A DNA stretch of 64,000 bases, from positions 1,860,001 to 1,924,000 of the forward strand of contig OZ345381.1 of the NCBI GenBank assembly GCA_977006965.1. The letters run 5' to 3'. The translations under genes were made by a program, and so were the position numbers. The notes under the pieces were generated by a model. It was given only the letters and a program-made list of their open reading frames with translations. It ran no database searches and had not been told where the DNA came from. Positions 32,616 to 43,318 of this stretch are shown here, in pieces. Source of the DNA: Phymatolithon calcareum. Its lineage: Eukaryota; Rhodophyta; Florideophyceae; Hapalidiales. The first letter of the stretch is position 1. Each line of letters begins with the position of its first letter.

Positions 32616-35165
32616 GTTTACTAACCACCTCAATTGAGTGTAAATCCTTCAATTGAGGGGTGATTGAAAAGCTCGAAAAAATCTATAACACGAAGGCGAA
32701 ACAGCTCGCTCACGCCAGAGTCGTAAAGCCGGGCTTGTCTTTTGTGCCAAGAGTATCGCAACTACTACCTGAAAAGCACATCGTGCTGAGCTAGGAACAA
32801 AAATGTGCTGTCTACTCTTAAGAATCAGACCTGTTGTGCCGCAAGAAAAAGACTCAGGCCTACGGATCGGTGCATCCGAACATGCCAAGGAAACGAAGGC
32901 GCTTAGTCGAGAAGAATGGTGTAGACTATAGGCAGTCATTTCCAAGTAACGTGATTAGTACGGCTCAGGATGTAATTGAAGAGAGGTTCAGTGGTCTCGC
33001 AAGCACGTATCCCCGCGTAAAAAGGGTCCTATTTCATCACCGAGTGAAGAAGATTAAGATTGCGACCGTCAAGATTGTTAGCCTCAGTTCATAAAAACCT
33101 GATGATGGTGCTTCAGCCCGTCTGGCACCTTGGACCAAGCCCACACTGGAAAAGTTTAGCATTGCCAAATCCTGCTTACAGTACTCGTCTTCGCTAACCT
33201 TCATCAGAAAACGCCAATTTTCCAGCTCCATTCGCAACGAAAAGCTAACCAATAGACCAAGCAAGCTGCAACGCAGTCCTCAGAACCACTAGGCGCCCTT
33301 TTGGGGGGCTCTATTTGCTACTCTCGCTAAGATTTTTCGGATGTTTTCAAACAGCCTCTCATTGTTCACGAACGGAAGTACTTCGACCCGTTTCTCAATG
33401 CATATTTCGTCCACCGTTTTGGTGAAAACTCTAACGATATTCTAGCGCCTTGATACATTCCGTACACTACAGCGTAGGAGTAGATGCCCCACGGTCTCCT
33501 TGGTTCTCGCAGAACATTTCTTGCATATAGGGTCATAGTCAACAGTAACATATTGAAAAACTGTTACCAGCGAGCAACATAGTGCGGCAAGTTGATTGAG
33601 AGTAGTTTCAGCGTGCTTGTGGCTTATATTGCGCTCTGAGGGTAACAAATGCATACTCCTAAGCTTTGTCGACTTGTTCCGATTGCCAATCGACCACGCA
33701 GATTTTATGGTTAAGGGTATATTTTGATGCGTCACCACACTACACTCCGTAATGCCTTCTCGAGCAATGACGTCCATTTTTTCGTTCCCAGGGAGCCCTT
33801 AGTAGCTTGGGATTCAAATTGCTTCGAAAGTGATCATGTCATCAATCAGCCTTCCCATAGTACCGACAGCTTGTCATCTCCCCATACACCCATCCTTGCT
33901 TGGAGGACGCTTCTTCTGTCTGCAAACAAGCGAATGTGGTGTACGCATTGGATTCGCAAGTGTTCTACCTCCTCAAAACTTCAGACGGCCGAGAATATTT
34001 CGGCGTCGAACGAAGAACCCACTGCTCCAATAGTCGTTTCGTGTGAACACATCCGGAAACTTTCTTGGTTGATAACTCGTTTCTAATCTCTGAAGGTCAT
34101 CCAGAGTGTCAGCAGCGCGTGATTCAGCAAAGATAACATGAAGTACTGATCCAGCAATTCATCGATTCTGCATTTAACTCCAGTACTACTCGTCAACATA
34201 CATTCAATTCATATTGCACAATTACGTTAGAGAGCAGTGTTTCAACCCGCTTCATTCCCACCGAGAAGAAAACAAAGAATTCGAATGCCATCACGACTAC
34301 TTTTGCGGCCCAAATCAACCGCAAAGTTTGAAAAGTGAGGAAAATGACTGCCATATGTTCATCATGCAGCAAGCTTTATGGTGGCGAAGCATGCATCTGT
34401 CGCATTCATTTGGTTGAGACTGTTTCAAGAAGCGCGTTGTTGGTATATAATTTTTTCCAAACGAAAGCTCGCCAATATCAGGCTCTTGTACAGCGTTAAG
34501 CTTATGGATACCAACAACGAGCTTCGTGGAACAGTCTCAACCAAATGAAAGCGACTGATGCATGTTTCGCCACTATAAAGCTTGCTACATCGTGAACATA
34601 TGGCAGTCGTTATCCTCACTTTGCAAACTTTGCGGTTGATTTGCGCCGAAAAGTAGTCGCCATGGCATTCGAATTCTTCCTTTTCTTCTCGGTGGGAATG
34701 AAGTGGGTTCGAGCACCGCTCGTTAACCTAAATGTACGATATGAATTGACTGTTGAGGAGTAGTGCTGGAGTTAAATGCGGTATCGATGAATTGCTGGAT
34801 CAGTACTTCATGTTATCTTTCATTACCCGCTGCTGTCACTCTGGATGACCTTCAGAGATTAGAAACGAGTTATCAACCAAGAAAGTTGCCGGAGCGAATG
34901 TGCTCACACGAAACGACCATTGAAGCAGTGGGTTCTTCGTTCGACGCCGAAATATTCTCGGCCGTCTGAGCTTTTGAGGAGATAGAACGCCTTCGAATCC
35001 CATGCGTAAACCACATTCGCTGGTTCGTAGACAGAAGGAGATTCCTCGATGCGCTGACCGGGCAACGAAGGATGTACATGGAGATGACAAGCCGTCGGAT
35101 GCATTGGAAAGGCTGATTGATGATATCATCACTTGCAAAGCAATTTGGATCCCAAGCTACTGGGA
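32616..35165. repeat. Large palindrome 1 (foldback-like), truncated
   Basis: Starts just after TA with GTTTACTAACCACCTCAATT. The left arm runs to about 34,470. The right arm (about 34,490-35,165) repeats 33,790-34,470 in reverse complement (for example CAGTACTTCATGTTATCTTT near 34,802 against AAAGATAACATGAAGTACTG near 34,131). The right arm is then cut by the dispersed repeat at 35,166. Both arms contain decayed LINE RNase H. The outer 32,616-33,100 part is homologous to the inverted-repeat element family. Confidence 0.8.
33366..34090 (-). pseudogene. LINE RNase H fragment in palindrome 1
   Basis: The minus-strand frame (33,442-33,777) reads AREGITECSVVTHQNIPLT, LPSERNISHKHAETTLNQL, YDPICKKCSARTKETVGHLL. 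This aligns with the C-terminal half of the intact LINE RNase H: ARRGISES...DHQKVPLT, LPEELPISYRRAEVILHQL, YDLVCKACNSGCKETTEHLI. The segment further toward 34,090 carries the earlier SSFDAEIF and FADRR-type blocks in other frames. It is dead, but the cysteine block is preserved. Confidence 0.8.
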
Positions 35166-35467
35166 GATCTCATTTCGCCAATAGATAAAGTTACTTTCTG
35201 ACCCGGCAAAAATCAGCTTCTCCACTTGCCCAATGCTGACAGAACAGAGCAATATCATAGCACCACGGGTCATTTTAGTGATTTTCTCAAACATTTATCT
35301 TAAGTAACTATCATATTGGCGCATAGCGCATGTTCATGCGTCGTATGGAACGGACCTGAATTTGCTGAATAATATATGAAACCAAGATGTGCCAGATAGT
35401 GAGTAGCTTTCATGTGCAAAAATTAAATGATTTTCGCTCCCTCAATTGAGGGAATTTTTCAGTAAAC
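35166..35467 (+). repeat. Second dispersed-repeat copy plus element end
   Basis: 35,166-35,385 matches 28,867-29,092. It is followed at 35,390-35,467 by GAGTAGCTTTCATGTGCAAA and CCCTCAATTGAGGG, ending CAGTAAAC then TA. This is the same terminal sequence as the element ending at 42,159, so an element end is preserved here next to the pogo insertion. Confidence 0.75.
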
Positions 35468-35469
35468 TA

Positions 35470-38098
35470 GACACTACACCGAATATGGAATTTAGTGTCC
35501 CAGGGTCGGCACTGTAAGAATAACCATATCGTAAGCTGTACGAGGGGTCCTATAGGGGTTGTAGTACTCCATGAGCTCTTAAAACTTTTCCAAATTAATA
35601 AAAAATACCATCCTACAAGATTAAAAATTGTCTCTGAAACTTTCAATAGGCTCCTCCTCCAAAATACGTTAGATCTTACAGAAGCTGCAAGCTTATCTAC
35701 TTGGAAGCACTTTAGTTTATATACAAAACATAGCTCCCATTGAAACAAGGTAGCCGAATGGACTCGCATAAATTCCGGGAATCTGGATAGTCGGTTATCT
35801 GTGCGCAGTGATGAGTCATGAGGTCTCGGGTTCAATCTTCTAGGCAGGGGCGGAACAGACATTAATTTGTCCTGTACGCGAGATCCAAAGAGGGTTGTTC
35901 TGGAAATGCTCAGTCACATTGCGCCAGCGCAGGTAAACGCCACTCATTGAAAATGTCGCCAGATGGATAGCTTACGTCTAAAACCTTCGTTTTTTAATTT
36001 TTGTTTCTTAATTTGCACACAAAATGGCGCTAATGATAGTATTTGAAGATGCTGACTTCCTCAAAGCTGGCTCTTAAGCTAACGCGTCATGACAAAAAAC
36101 GTTTCAGGAAACAGGCCATCTTTACAGTAATGCTATTGACCAACAGCGCTGCTCCTCGGAGCACCAGAAGCAATTCGATGTGTTTAGAAATGATGGTGCA
36201 GAATCATTGGATGATATGGCCTTTCATATACTTTGCATATAGAATGTATCTATATGCATTAGTTAAGCGTGGTTGCACTTATGCCTGAGTAAAGCATATA
36301 AGGACTAAATCTCTTCCGAGAGTCGCAGATAGCCCCACTCAACCATTCCACCATACTCTCGATCTTGCAAAGCGCCGCTCTTTTGAGACCGAGAATGTCC
36401 AACTCCGCCACCAATGTACCACCCTCAACCAATCAACATGACCCATCTTTTTGTCGGAGGACCCAGGTTGTTTCAACTAAGTCGTAAAGGAAGGCAGTTA
36501 TTTTATGGATGATTAACGAGGTCGAAACCTCCGGAAGTGATGACGTAATTGGCGCTCGCACTGTGCAGCACTTTCCAACCATCTTCCGAGTAACGGATAT
36601 GAAGTCCTATGGAGCCAATCGGAAGAAAGCAATCCGTTGGTGGAACAGTCGCCAATCTTATCTTCAAAAACTGACCACACCAGAGGATAAGGCTATGTTC
36701 ATCCAATCAAGACGTACCATTGGAGTTTCGCAAAGACGTGTACCTATCAAAGCTTTAACTGGTCGTGGAAGAAAGCGATATGCATGGGTGGACTATTTAC
36801 ACTCTGTCCTATTGGAAGAATTTGAAAGACTGAGCGCTGCTGGTGTCCAGTTAAGCAGACGGCTTTTGAAACATATTGCACTCCGTATACTCTCCGACCC
36901 CACATGTCTATTCGTGTCAACCGACCTTGACGATCGTACTCATCGCCCAATCATTACACATGTGACGGACAACTGGATCCAATCGTTCATGAAGAGATGC
37001 AATATCGTCATACGAAAGCAGTCCGGCTCTTTGCAACGGTGCAAGGCCCATAACATATACACCGAGAAGTTGAGTTCCCATCATCTCGGCCAATTGGAGC
37101 GCGAATTTTCAGATGGTGTGCTGGACGAGAACATGGTGGAGAACATGGATGAGACGCACTTTATTTTTAACATGGATGGCCATTACTCTCTAGGAGTGTA
37201 TGTATGCAAGAAAGTGAACTATGCGGACGTTGTCTCAGGCGGGGAAGGTATGACTATGGTTTTGCGTATCAGTGGAGGAGTGAATGCCAAAATTGAAGCA
37301 CCATTTATGATTTTTCGCAACAGGAACCTAAACTATCCCATACTGGGTGTTCCTAACAATGTACCCGGTGTTTCATACAGAGCCAGGCCGAGGGGTTGGA
37401 TGGACAAAATGTGTTCAACCAGTGGTTAAACGAACCGCGAGCCATTTCAAGTGACCCTATTGTTCGGACGAGATCCTTGTTGATGGACAATTGCTCTGGT
37501 CACAATGAAACGCCACAACAGGTGGAATCATTGAACTCTATCAACAATAAGATTCGGTATCTTCCACCGAACAGCACGCATATGTGTCAGCCTTTGGATT
37601 CTTTTGTTATTCAAAAAATTAAGGCTGTATGGCGAGAGAAATGGGAGGCAGAGAAATTGCAGCGCATGGAAGAGGGAGATTGGGCAGTCGGTCCAGATGC
37701 TTCCGGAAAACTAAACAACCCTGGTAAGACATATTATATGAAACTCGCGGTGCGATGCGTGGAAAAGGTGAACAGCATGCAGGATAAAAACGGTATTCCG
37801 ATTGTACGCAAGGCTATGATACGTTGTGGTCTTGCACTAGATACAGATGGAACGTGGAAGAGGGAGCAGCTGCTCGATTACTTGCAAGACATTATTGAAA
37901 AACACCCTGAGGAATAATGTGGCCTTGTTCCTGAATATTGAAATAAAGAAAATGTGAAACAAATTTACCGAGTTCTTTCATCAATTTTTGTAAAATTTTG
38001 CTGCTCACTTCCCGCGAGCTTCTTTTCGAGTATTGCTGTAAAGTCCTTTGCTATTGAATTTTACCTGGGACACTAAATTCCAGTTTTTGTGTAGTGTC
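35470..38098 (+). mobile_element. pogo-like DNA transposon, complete ends
   Basis: The 35-bp terminal inverted repeats (35,470-35,504 and 38,064-38,098) match at 31 of 35 positions. They begin GACACTACAC and contain GGAATTTAGTGTCCCAGG, with TA on both sides. The element is 2,629 bp and encodes one transposase on the plus strand with a single frame break. It sits between the conserved ends of two other family members, so it inserted at a TA there. The upstream 1 kb is non-coding; a tRNA-like A-box sequence near 35,749 is noted but not convincing. Confidence 0.85.
36509..37917 (+). pseudogene. pogo-like (DDE_1) transposase, one frameshift
   Basis: Starts at ATG 36,509. Residues 60-180 form a predicted helix-turn-helix DNA-binding region of CENP-B type (SRRLLKHIALRIL, then THVTDNWIQSFMKRCNI). 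The catalytic region has NMDETHF (first D), then after a -1 frame change near 37,395 MDNCSGHNET (second D) and PPNSTHMCQPLDS (third acidic region). These are the signatures of the DDE_1/pogo branch of the Tc1/mariner superfamily. Both halves are otherwise open up to 37,917, so the inactivation is recent. The second frame has no ATG at the junction. Confidence 0.9.
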
Positions 38099-38851
38099 TA
38101 GTTTACTAACCACCTCAATTGAGTGTGAATCCCTCAATTGAGGGGCGATTTCAAAGCTCGAAAAAATCTATAAAACGAAGGCTAAACAGCTCGCTCGCGC
38201 CAGATTCAAAAAGCCGGGCTTGTCTTCTGTGAGGAGTAGCGGAAATACTACCTGAAAATCACATCGTGCTGAGTTAAGAACGAAAATGTGCTGTCTACTC
38301 TTAAGAATCAGACATGCTGTGCCGCAAGAAAAATAGTCCCGTCTACTGGTCGGTGCAGCCAAACATGCCAAAGAAACGTAGGCGCTTAGTCGAGAAGAAT
38401 GTTGTAGACTATAGGCAGTCATTTACAAGTCAATAGATGTGATTGGTACGGCTCAGGATGTAATGGAAGAGAAATCAGTGGTTTCGTAAACACGTCACTG
38501 CGCGTAAATTGGGTCCTAATTCAGCACCCAGTGAAGAAGATTAAGATTGAAACCCTCAAGATTGTTAGGCTCAATTCATAAAAGCTTGCTGATGGTGCTT
38601 CAGCCCGCTCGGCACCTTGGGCCGAGCCCGCACTGGAAAAGCGTCGCATTGCCAAGTCCTGCTTACAGTACTCGTACTCGCCAAACTTCATCAGAAAACG
38701 CCAATTTTCCTGCTCCATTCGCAACGAAAAGCTAAACAGTTGACCAACAGAGCTGCAGCGCAGACCTCAGAACCACTGGGCGCCCTTTTGGGGGCTCTAT
38801 TCGCTACGCACTCTAAGATTTTTCGGATGTTTTCAAACAGCCTCTCATTGT

Positions 38852-39530
38852 TCACGAACTTGAGTACTTCGACCCGTTTCTCATTGCATATTTCCTCCAC
38901 CGTTTTGGTGAAACTCTACCAATGCTCTGGCGCCTTGATAGATTCCGTTCACTACAGCGTAGGAGTTGATGCTCCACGGTCTCCTTGGTTCCCACAGAGC
39001 AGGTCTTGCATATAGGGTCGTATTCAACGGGAACATCTTGAAAAACTGTTACCAGCGAGCAACACAGTGCGGCAAGTTGATTGAGAGCAGTTTCAGCACG
39101 CCTGTGGCTTATATTGCGCTCTGAGGGTAACAACTGCATACTACTAAGCTTTGTCGACTGGTGCCGATTGACAGTCGACCGCGCAGATTCTATGGTTAAG
39201 GGTATATATTGATGCGTCATCAGAGTTGACTCCGCAATGCCTCTTCGTGCAAGGTCGTCCGTTTTTTTCGTTCCCAGGGATCCCACAGCAGCTTGGGATC
39301 CAAATTGCTTTGCAAGTGATCATATCATCAATCAGCCTTCCCATAGTATCCGACTGCTTGTCGTCTCCCCATACATCCATCGTTGCGCCGTCAGCACATC
39401 GAGGAAGCTCCTTCCGTCTGCAAACTAGCGAATATGGTGTACGCATTGGATTCGCAAGTGTTCTACCTCCTCAAAAGCTCTGACCGCCGAGAATGTTTCG
39501 GCGTCGAACGACGAACCCACTGCTCCAATG
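38852..39530 (-). pseudogene. LINE RNase H fragment, palindrome 2 left arm
   Basis: The minus-strand frame reads GSLGTKKTDDLARRGIAES, HQYIPLTIESARSTVN, LPSERNISHRRAETALNQL, YDPICKTCSVGTKETVEHQL, homologous to the intact LINE at 53.4-53.75 kb, including the final RNase H helix (DDLARRG). It has extra stops in the N-terminal part. Confidence 0.8.
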
Positions 39531-40239
39531 GTCGTTTCGTATGAACACATTCGTTCCAGAAACTTTCTTGGTCGATAATTTGCTTCTAATCTCTGACGCT
39601 CATCCAGAGTGTCAGCAGCGCGTGATTCAGCAAAGATAACATGAAGTACTGATCCAGCAATTCATCGATTCTGCATTTAACTCCAGTACTACTCGTCAGC
39701 ATTCAATCAATTCGGATCGTATATTTACGTTAGAGAGCGGTGCTCGAACCCACTTCAAACCCACCGAGAAGAAAACAAAGAATTCGAATGCCATGACGAC
39801 TACTTTTGCGGCCCAAATCAACCCCAAAGTTTGCAAAGTGAGGAAAATGACTGCCATATGCTCATCATGTAGCAAGCTTTATGGTGGCGAAACATGCATC
39901 TGTCGCATTCATTTGGTTGAGACTGTTTCACGAAGCGCGTTTTTGCTATCCATAAGCTTAACGCTGTCGAAGAGCCTGATATTGGAGAGCTTTCGTTTCC
40001 AAAATTTTTTATGAATCACATACCCTCGGTGGGTTTGAAGCGGGTTGAAACACCGCTCTCTAACGTAATTGTGCGATATGAAATGAATGAATGATGACGA
40101 GTCGTACTGGAGTTAAATGCATTATCGATGAATTGCAGGATCAGTACTTCATGTTATCTTTGCTGTATCACGCGCTGCTGACACTCTGGATGACCTTCAG
40201 CGATTAGAAACGAGTTATCAACCAAGAAAGTTGCCGGAT

Positions 40240-40930
40240 GTGCTCACACGAAACGACTATTGGAGCAGTGGGTTCGTCGTTCGACGCCGAAATATTCTCG
40301 GCGGTCTGAAGTTTTGAGGAGGTAGAACACTTGCGAATCCAATGCGTACACCACATTCGCTTGTTTGCAGACAGAAGAAGCGTCCTCGATGCGCTGATCA
40401 AGCAACGATGGATGTATGGGAAGATGACAAGCTGTCGGACACTATGGGAAGGCTGATTGATGACATGATCACTTTCGAAGCAATTTGAATCCCAAGCTAC
40501 TAAGGGCTCCCTGGGAACGAAAAAACGGACGGCCTTGATCGAAAAGGCATTACGGAGTCAAGTCTGGTGACGCATCAAAATATACCCTTAACCATAGAAT
40601 CTGCGTGGTCGATTGGCAATCGGCACAAGTCGACAAAGCTTAGGAGTATGCATTTGTTACCCTCAGAGCGCAATATAAGCCACAAGCACGCTGAAACTAC
40701 TCTCAATCAACTTGCCGCACTATGTTGCTCGCTGGTAACAGTTTTTCAAGATGTTACTGTTGACTATGACCCTATATGCAAGACATGTTCTGCGAGAACC
40801 AAGGAGACCGTGGGGCATCTACTCCTACGCTGTAGTGTACGGAATGTATCAAGGCGCTAGAATATCGTTAGAGTTTTCACCAAAACGGTGGACGAAATAG
40901 GCATTGAGAAACGGGTCGAAGTACTTCCGT
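40240..40930 (+). pseudogene. LINE RNase H fragment, palindrome 2 right arm
   Basis: Plus-strand mirror of the left-arm fragment. The frame 40,567-40,860 gives THQNIPLTIESAWSIGNRH, LPSERNISHKHAETTLNQL, YDPICKTCSARTKETVGHLL. It is closer in detail to the palindrome 1 copy (THQNIPLTIKSAWSIGNRN) than to its own left arm, so the arms did not evolve simply as one pair. Confidence 0.8.
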
Positions 40931-41689
40931 TCGTGAACAATGAGAGGCTGTTTGAAAATATCGCAAAAATCTTAGAGAGAGTAGCAAAGAGAGCCCCCAA
41001 AAGGCGCCTAGTGGTTCTGAAGACTGCGTTGCAGCTTGCTTGGTCTATTGGTTAGCTTTTCGTTGCAAATGGAGCTGGAAAATTGGCGTTTTCTGATGAA
41101 GGTTGGCGAAGATGAGTACTGTAAGCAGGATTTGGCAGTGCTAAACTTTTCCAGTGTGGGCTCGGTCCAAGGTGCCAGACGGGCTGAAGCACCATCATCA
41201 GGTTTTTATGAATTGAGGCTAACAATCTTGACGGTCGCAATCTTAATCTTCTTCACTCGGTGCTGAATTAGGACCCATTTTACGCACAGTGACGTGCTTG
41301 CGAGACCACTGAACTTCTCTTCAATTACATCTGGAGCCGTACCAATCACGTTTATTAACTTGGTAATGACTGCCTATAGTCTACAACATTCTTCTCGACT
41401 AAGCGCGTCCGTTTCCTTGGCATGTTTGGATGCACCGATCCGTAGGCCTGAGTCTTTTTCTTGCGGCACAACAGGTCTGATTCTTAAGAGTAGACAGCAC
41501 ATTTTTGTTCCTAGCTCAGCACGATGTGCTTTTCAGGTAGTAGTTGCGGTACATCTCGCACAGAAGACAAGCCCGGCTTTAGGACTCTGGCGTGAGCGAG
41601 CTGTTTCGCCTTCGTGTTATAGATTTTTTCGAGCTTTTAAATCACCCCTCAATTGAGGGATTTACACTCAATTGAGGATAAATCCCTCA

Positions 41690-42159
41690 ATTGAGGGGCT
41701 TTTTGAAAGCTCAAAAAATTATGTAGAAAGAATGCGAAACAGAAAGTTCGCGCCAACTTTGGGAAGGCGGGCTTGTGTTCTGCCTGAGGAGTACCCAAAC
41801 TACGGCCTTAAATGGGCGTCGTTCGGCGGTAGGAACGAAATTACAATTTTCAGTTAGAAGAAGCGGACCTGCCATGTCACGAGAAAAAGACCCGCGCCGA
41901 GTGGTCGGCGCGTCCGTACACACTGGGTTAAGTTTTTCGGAATACTCGTCCTCATGACAAGATTTGAGTTTGGCGCTAAGAGCGATTTTTGGAAGACTTC
42001 CAGGCCGAACAAGTATATCCCGACTTGTTGAAGACATCCATGAGCTTGGCGCTTTTGATGCGCTCGATATTGAGTAGCTTTCATGCGCAAAAATTGAAAA
42101 ATTCTCGTTCCCCAATTGAGAGAAAAGTGCCCCTCAATTGAGGGAAAATTTCAGTAAAC
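41690..42159 (-). mobile_element. Short deletion derivative of TA-element family
   Basis: About 470 bp with CCCCTCAATTGAGGG at both ends (41,684 and 42,131), ending CAGTAAAC before TA. Read on the minus strand it contains, in shortened order, blocks of the 1.95-kb element: GAAAGCTACTCA, ATGGATGTCTTCAAC, GATATACTTGTTC, CGACCACTCGGCGCGG and TTCGTTCCTACCGCCGAACG. It is a non-autonomous, MITE-like form. Confidence 0.75.
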
Positions 42160-42309
42160 TAGTGGTCTCTACATTCTGTGCATCATAACGAGTAATAGTT
42201 TTTGCAAGGTGTGCCGATTTAGCGAATTTTGCCACCTTTTTCGGTCCATGCAGCGAATTTCCTCATTTTTTTTCTTTATGGGATTTAGATCCACAGCCCT
42301 CGAAAATCA

Positions 42310-42858
42310 ATGTGCAATCACCGCAAATGTAACCCCCAATGCGGATTTACAGGAATTGCTATCGCAATGCTTCTCTTCGCGACAGTAGCTGCGGGTAAAT
42401 TTCTGACCGGCAAAGCACAACTCCCAATCTGCCGTCGTATGACCAGGACAGCAATGTCAACAGCGGCATCCGTTTCCTCGCGTCCCAAGAACGTCCTCGG
42501 CACAGAGCTACAATGCTGTTGCCTTTCTCCACGAACAGGGTTCTATCGCGACGGTTTCTGTCAGACGGAGGAGGAGGACATGGGGCGCCACACGGTTTGT
42601 GCACTGGTCACGGACAAGTTTTTGGAATTCTCAAAGGCTCGAGGTAATGACCTGATAACGCCCATGCCTGCGTACAGCTTTCCGGGGCTCAAGAAAGGAG
42701 ATAAGTGGTGCCTCTGTGTGTTGCGCTGGAAGGAGGCACTGGAGGCAGACGTTGCTCCGAAAGTCTTTTTAGAGGCAACCCACTCGAAAGCGCTCGAATT
42801 CGTAACTATGGACGTTCTGAAAGCACATGCTGCTCCTCCACCGTCGCCTACTGCATGA
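42310..42858 (+). CDS. DUF2237 family protein
   Basis: A 182-residue frame. From residue 60 it matches the small DUF2237 family: KNVLGTELQCCCLSPRTGFY, then GRHTVCALVTDKFLEFSK, GNDLITPMPAYSFPGLKKGD, KWCLCVLRWKEAL and VFLEATHSKALE. Family proteins are about 110-130 residues, known from bacteria and algae/plants; the function is unknown. The invariant cysteines (CCC, FC, VC, WCLC) are kept and could bind metal. The first 55 residues carry a hydrophobic stretch (GIAIAMLLFATVAAGKF) and arginines, which could be a signal anchor or organelle targeting peptide. A later ATG at 42,439 would give a soluble form. The gene lies just outside the transposon stack. Confidence 0.85.
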   Translation: MCNHRKCNPQCGFTGIAIAMLLFATVAAGKFLTGKAQLPICRRMTRTAMSTAASVSSRPKNVLGTELQCCCLSPRTGFYRDGFCQTEEEDMGRHTVCALVTDKFLEFSKARGNDLITPMPAYSFPGLKKGDKWCLCVLRWKEALEADVAPKVFLEATHSKALEFVTMDVLKAHAAPPPSPTA

Positions 42859-43318
42859 TGATGACGACGACTTTATGTCTTTGATATCGTGCCGTTTCGG
42901 TTCAGTGCGGTATTGGAGTGTGACGTACACGTATACTTCTTGCGAGGCATCACCGTTTTTCGAAACATAATATGCAGTTAACGAATCATCACAGGTGGAT
43001 TGGATTGCGGACCGTAATTTCGTAGACTATATCGACAACAAACTAGGTCTCGGAGTATTTTGTGTGCTAAAGCGCAAGCCTATTCGGGTAAGGAGTTATC
43101 CGGAGCATTCAGAAAACAAAACAGCTATCTCGACGGATACCCGCACGGCAATGATAAGAACAAGGTGCAAGGTGGCAATTACGCCGTCGGTCTCGTGCAC
43201 AAACTGACACAATCTATGCACCTGAGGAAAGTTTTTCACTTCTTGAGTATGTTGGTTTAGTATCTACCTATTAGCTGTACAAAATTGCGACAATAACGCC
43301 GGTACCACCTAGACCTCG
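42859..43318. other. Intergenic, convergent gene ends
   Basis: Lies between the 3' ends of the DUF2237 gene (+) and the RNA polymerase gene (-). Short frames only. No hairpin or motif stands out. Confidence 0.6.

Larger units (their letters stand above)
38101..41668. repeat. Large palindrome 2 (foldback-like), ~1.6-kb arms
   Basis: The left arm, about 38,101-39,770, and the right arm, about 40,030-41,668, are reverse complements around a 250-bp spacer. Paired blocks include TCAATTGAGTGTGAATCCCT at 38,116 with the complementary block near 41,640, the RNase H frames at 38,880-39,530 (minus) and 40,240-40,930 (plus), and CCCTCGGTGGGTTTGAAGCG near 40,022 with its complement near 39,760. The outer 450 bp of each arm match the inverted-repeat family ends, and the inner kilobase matches LINE RNase H. 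The arms have diverged by substitutions and small indels. Confidence 0.85.
30660..42159. mobile_element. 11.5-kb nested TA-targeted transposon stack
   Basis: The left flank ...ATGGCCTA (ending 30,659) and the right flank TAGTGGTCTCTACA (from 42,160) together rebuild the uninterrupted repeat seen at 30,196-30,217, with TA duplicated. Inside, in order, lie an inverted-repeat element, a large palindrome, a pogo-like element, a second palindrome and a short derivative, each junction at a TA. The stack probably grew by insertion of one TA-specific transposon into another. Confidence 0.75.

Noticed and set aside
35742-35845. tRNA-like A box (TAGCCGAATGG) and a weak B box (GGTTCAATC) 80 bp apart inside the pogo element.
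   Set aside because: Acceptor stem ends do not pair and the T-stem fails. At best it is a tRNA-derived pseudogene or chance.
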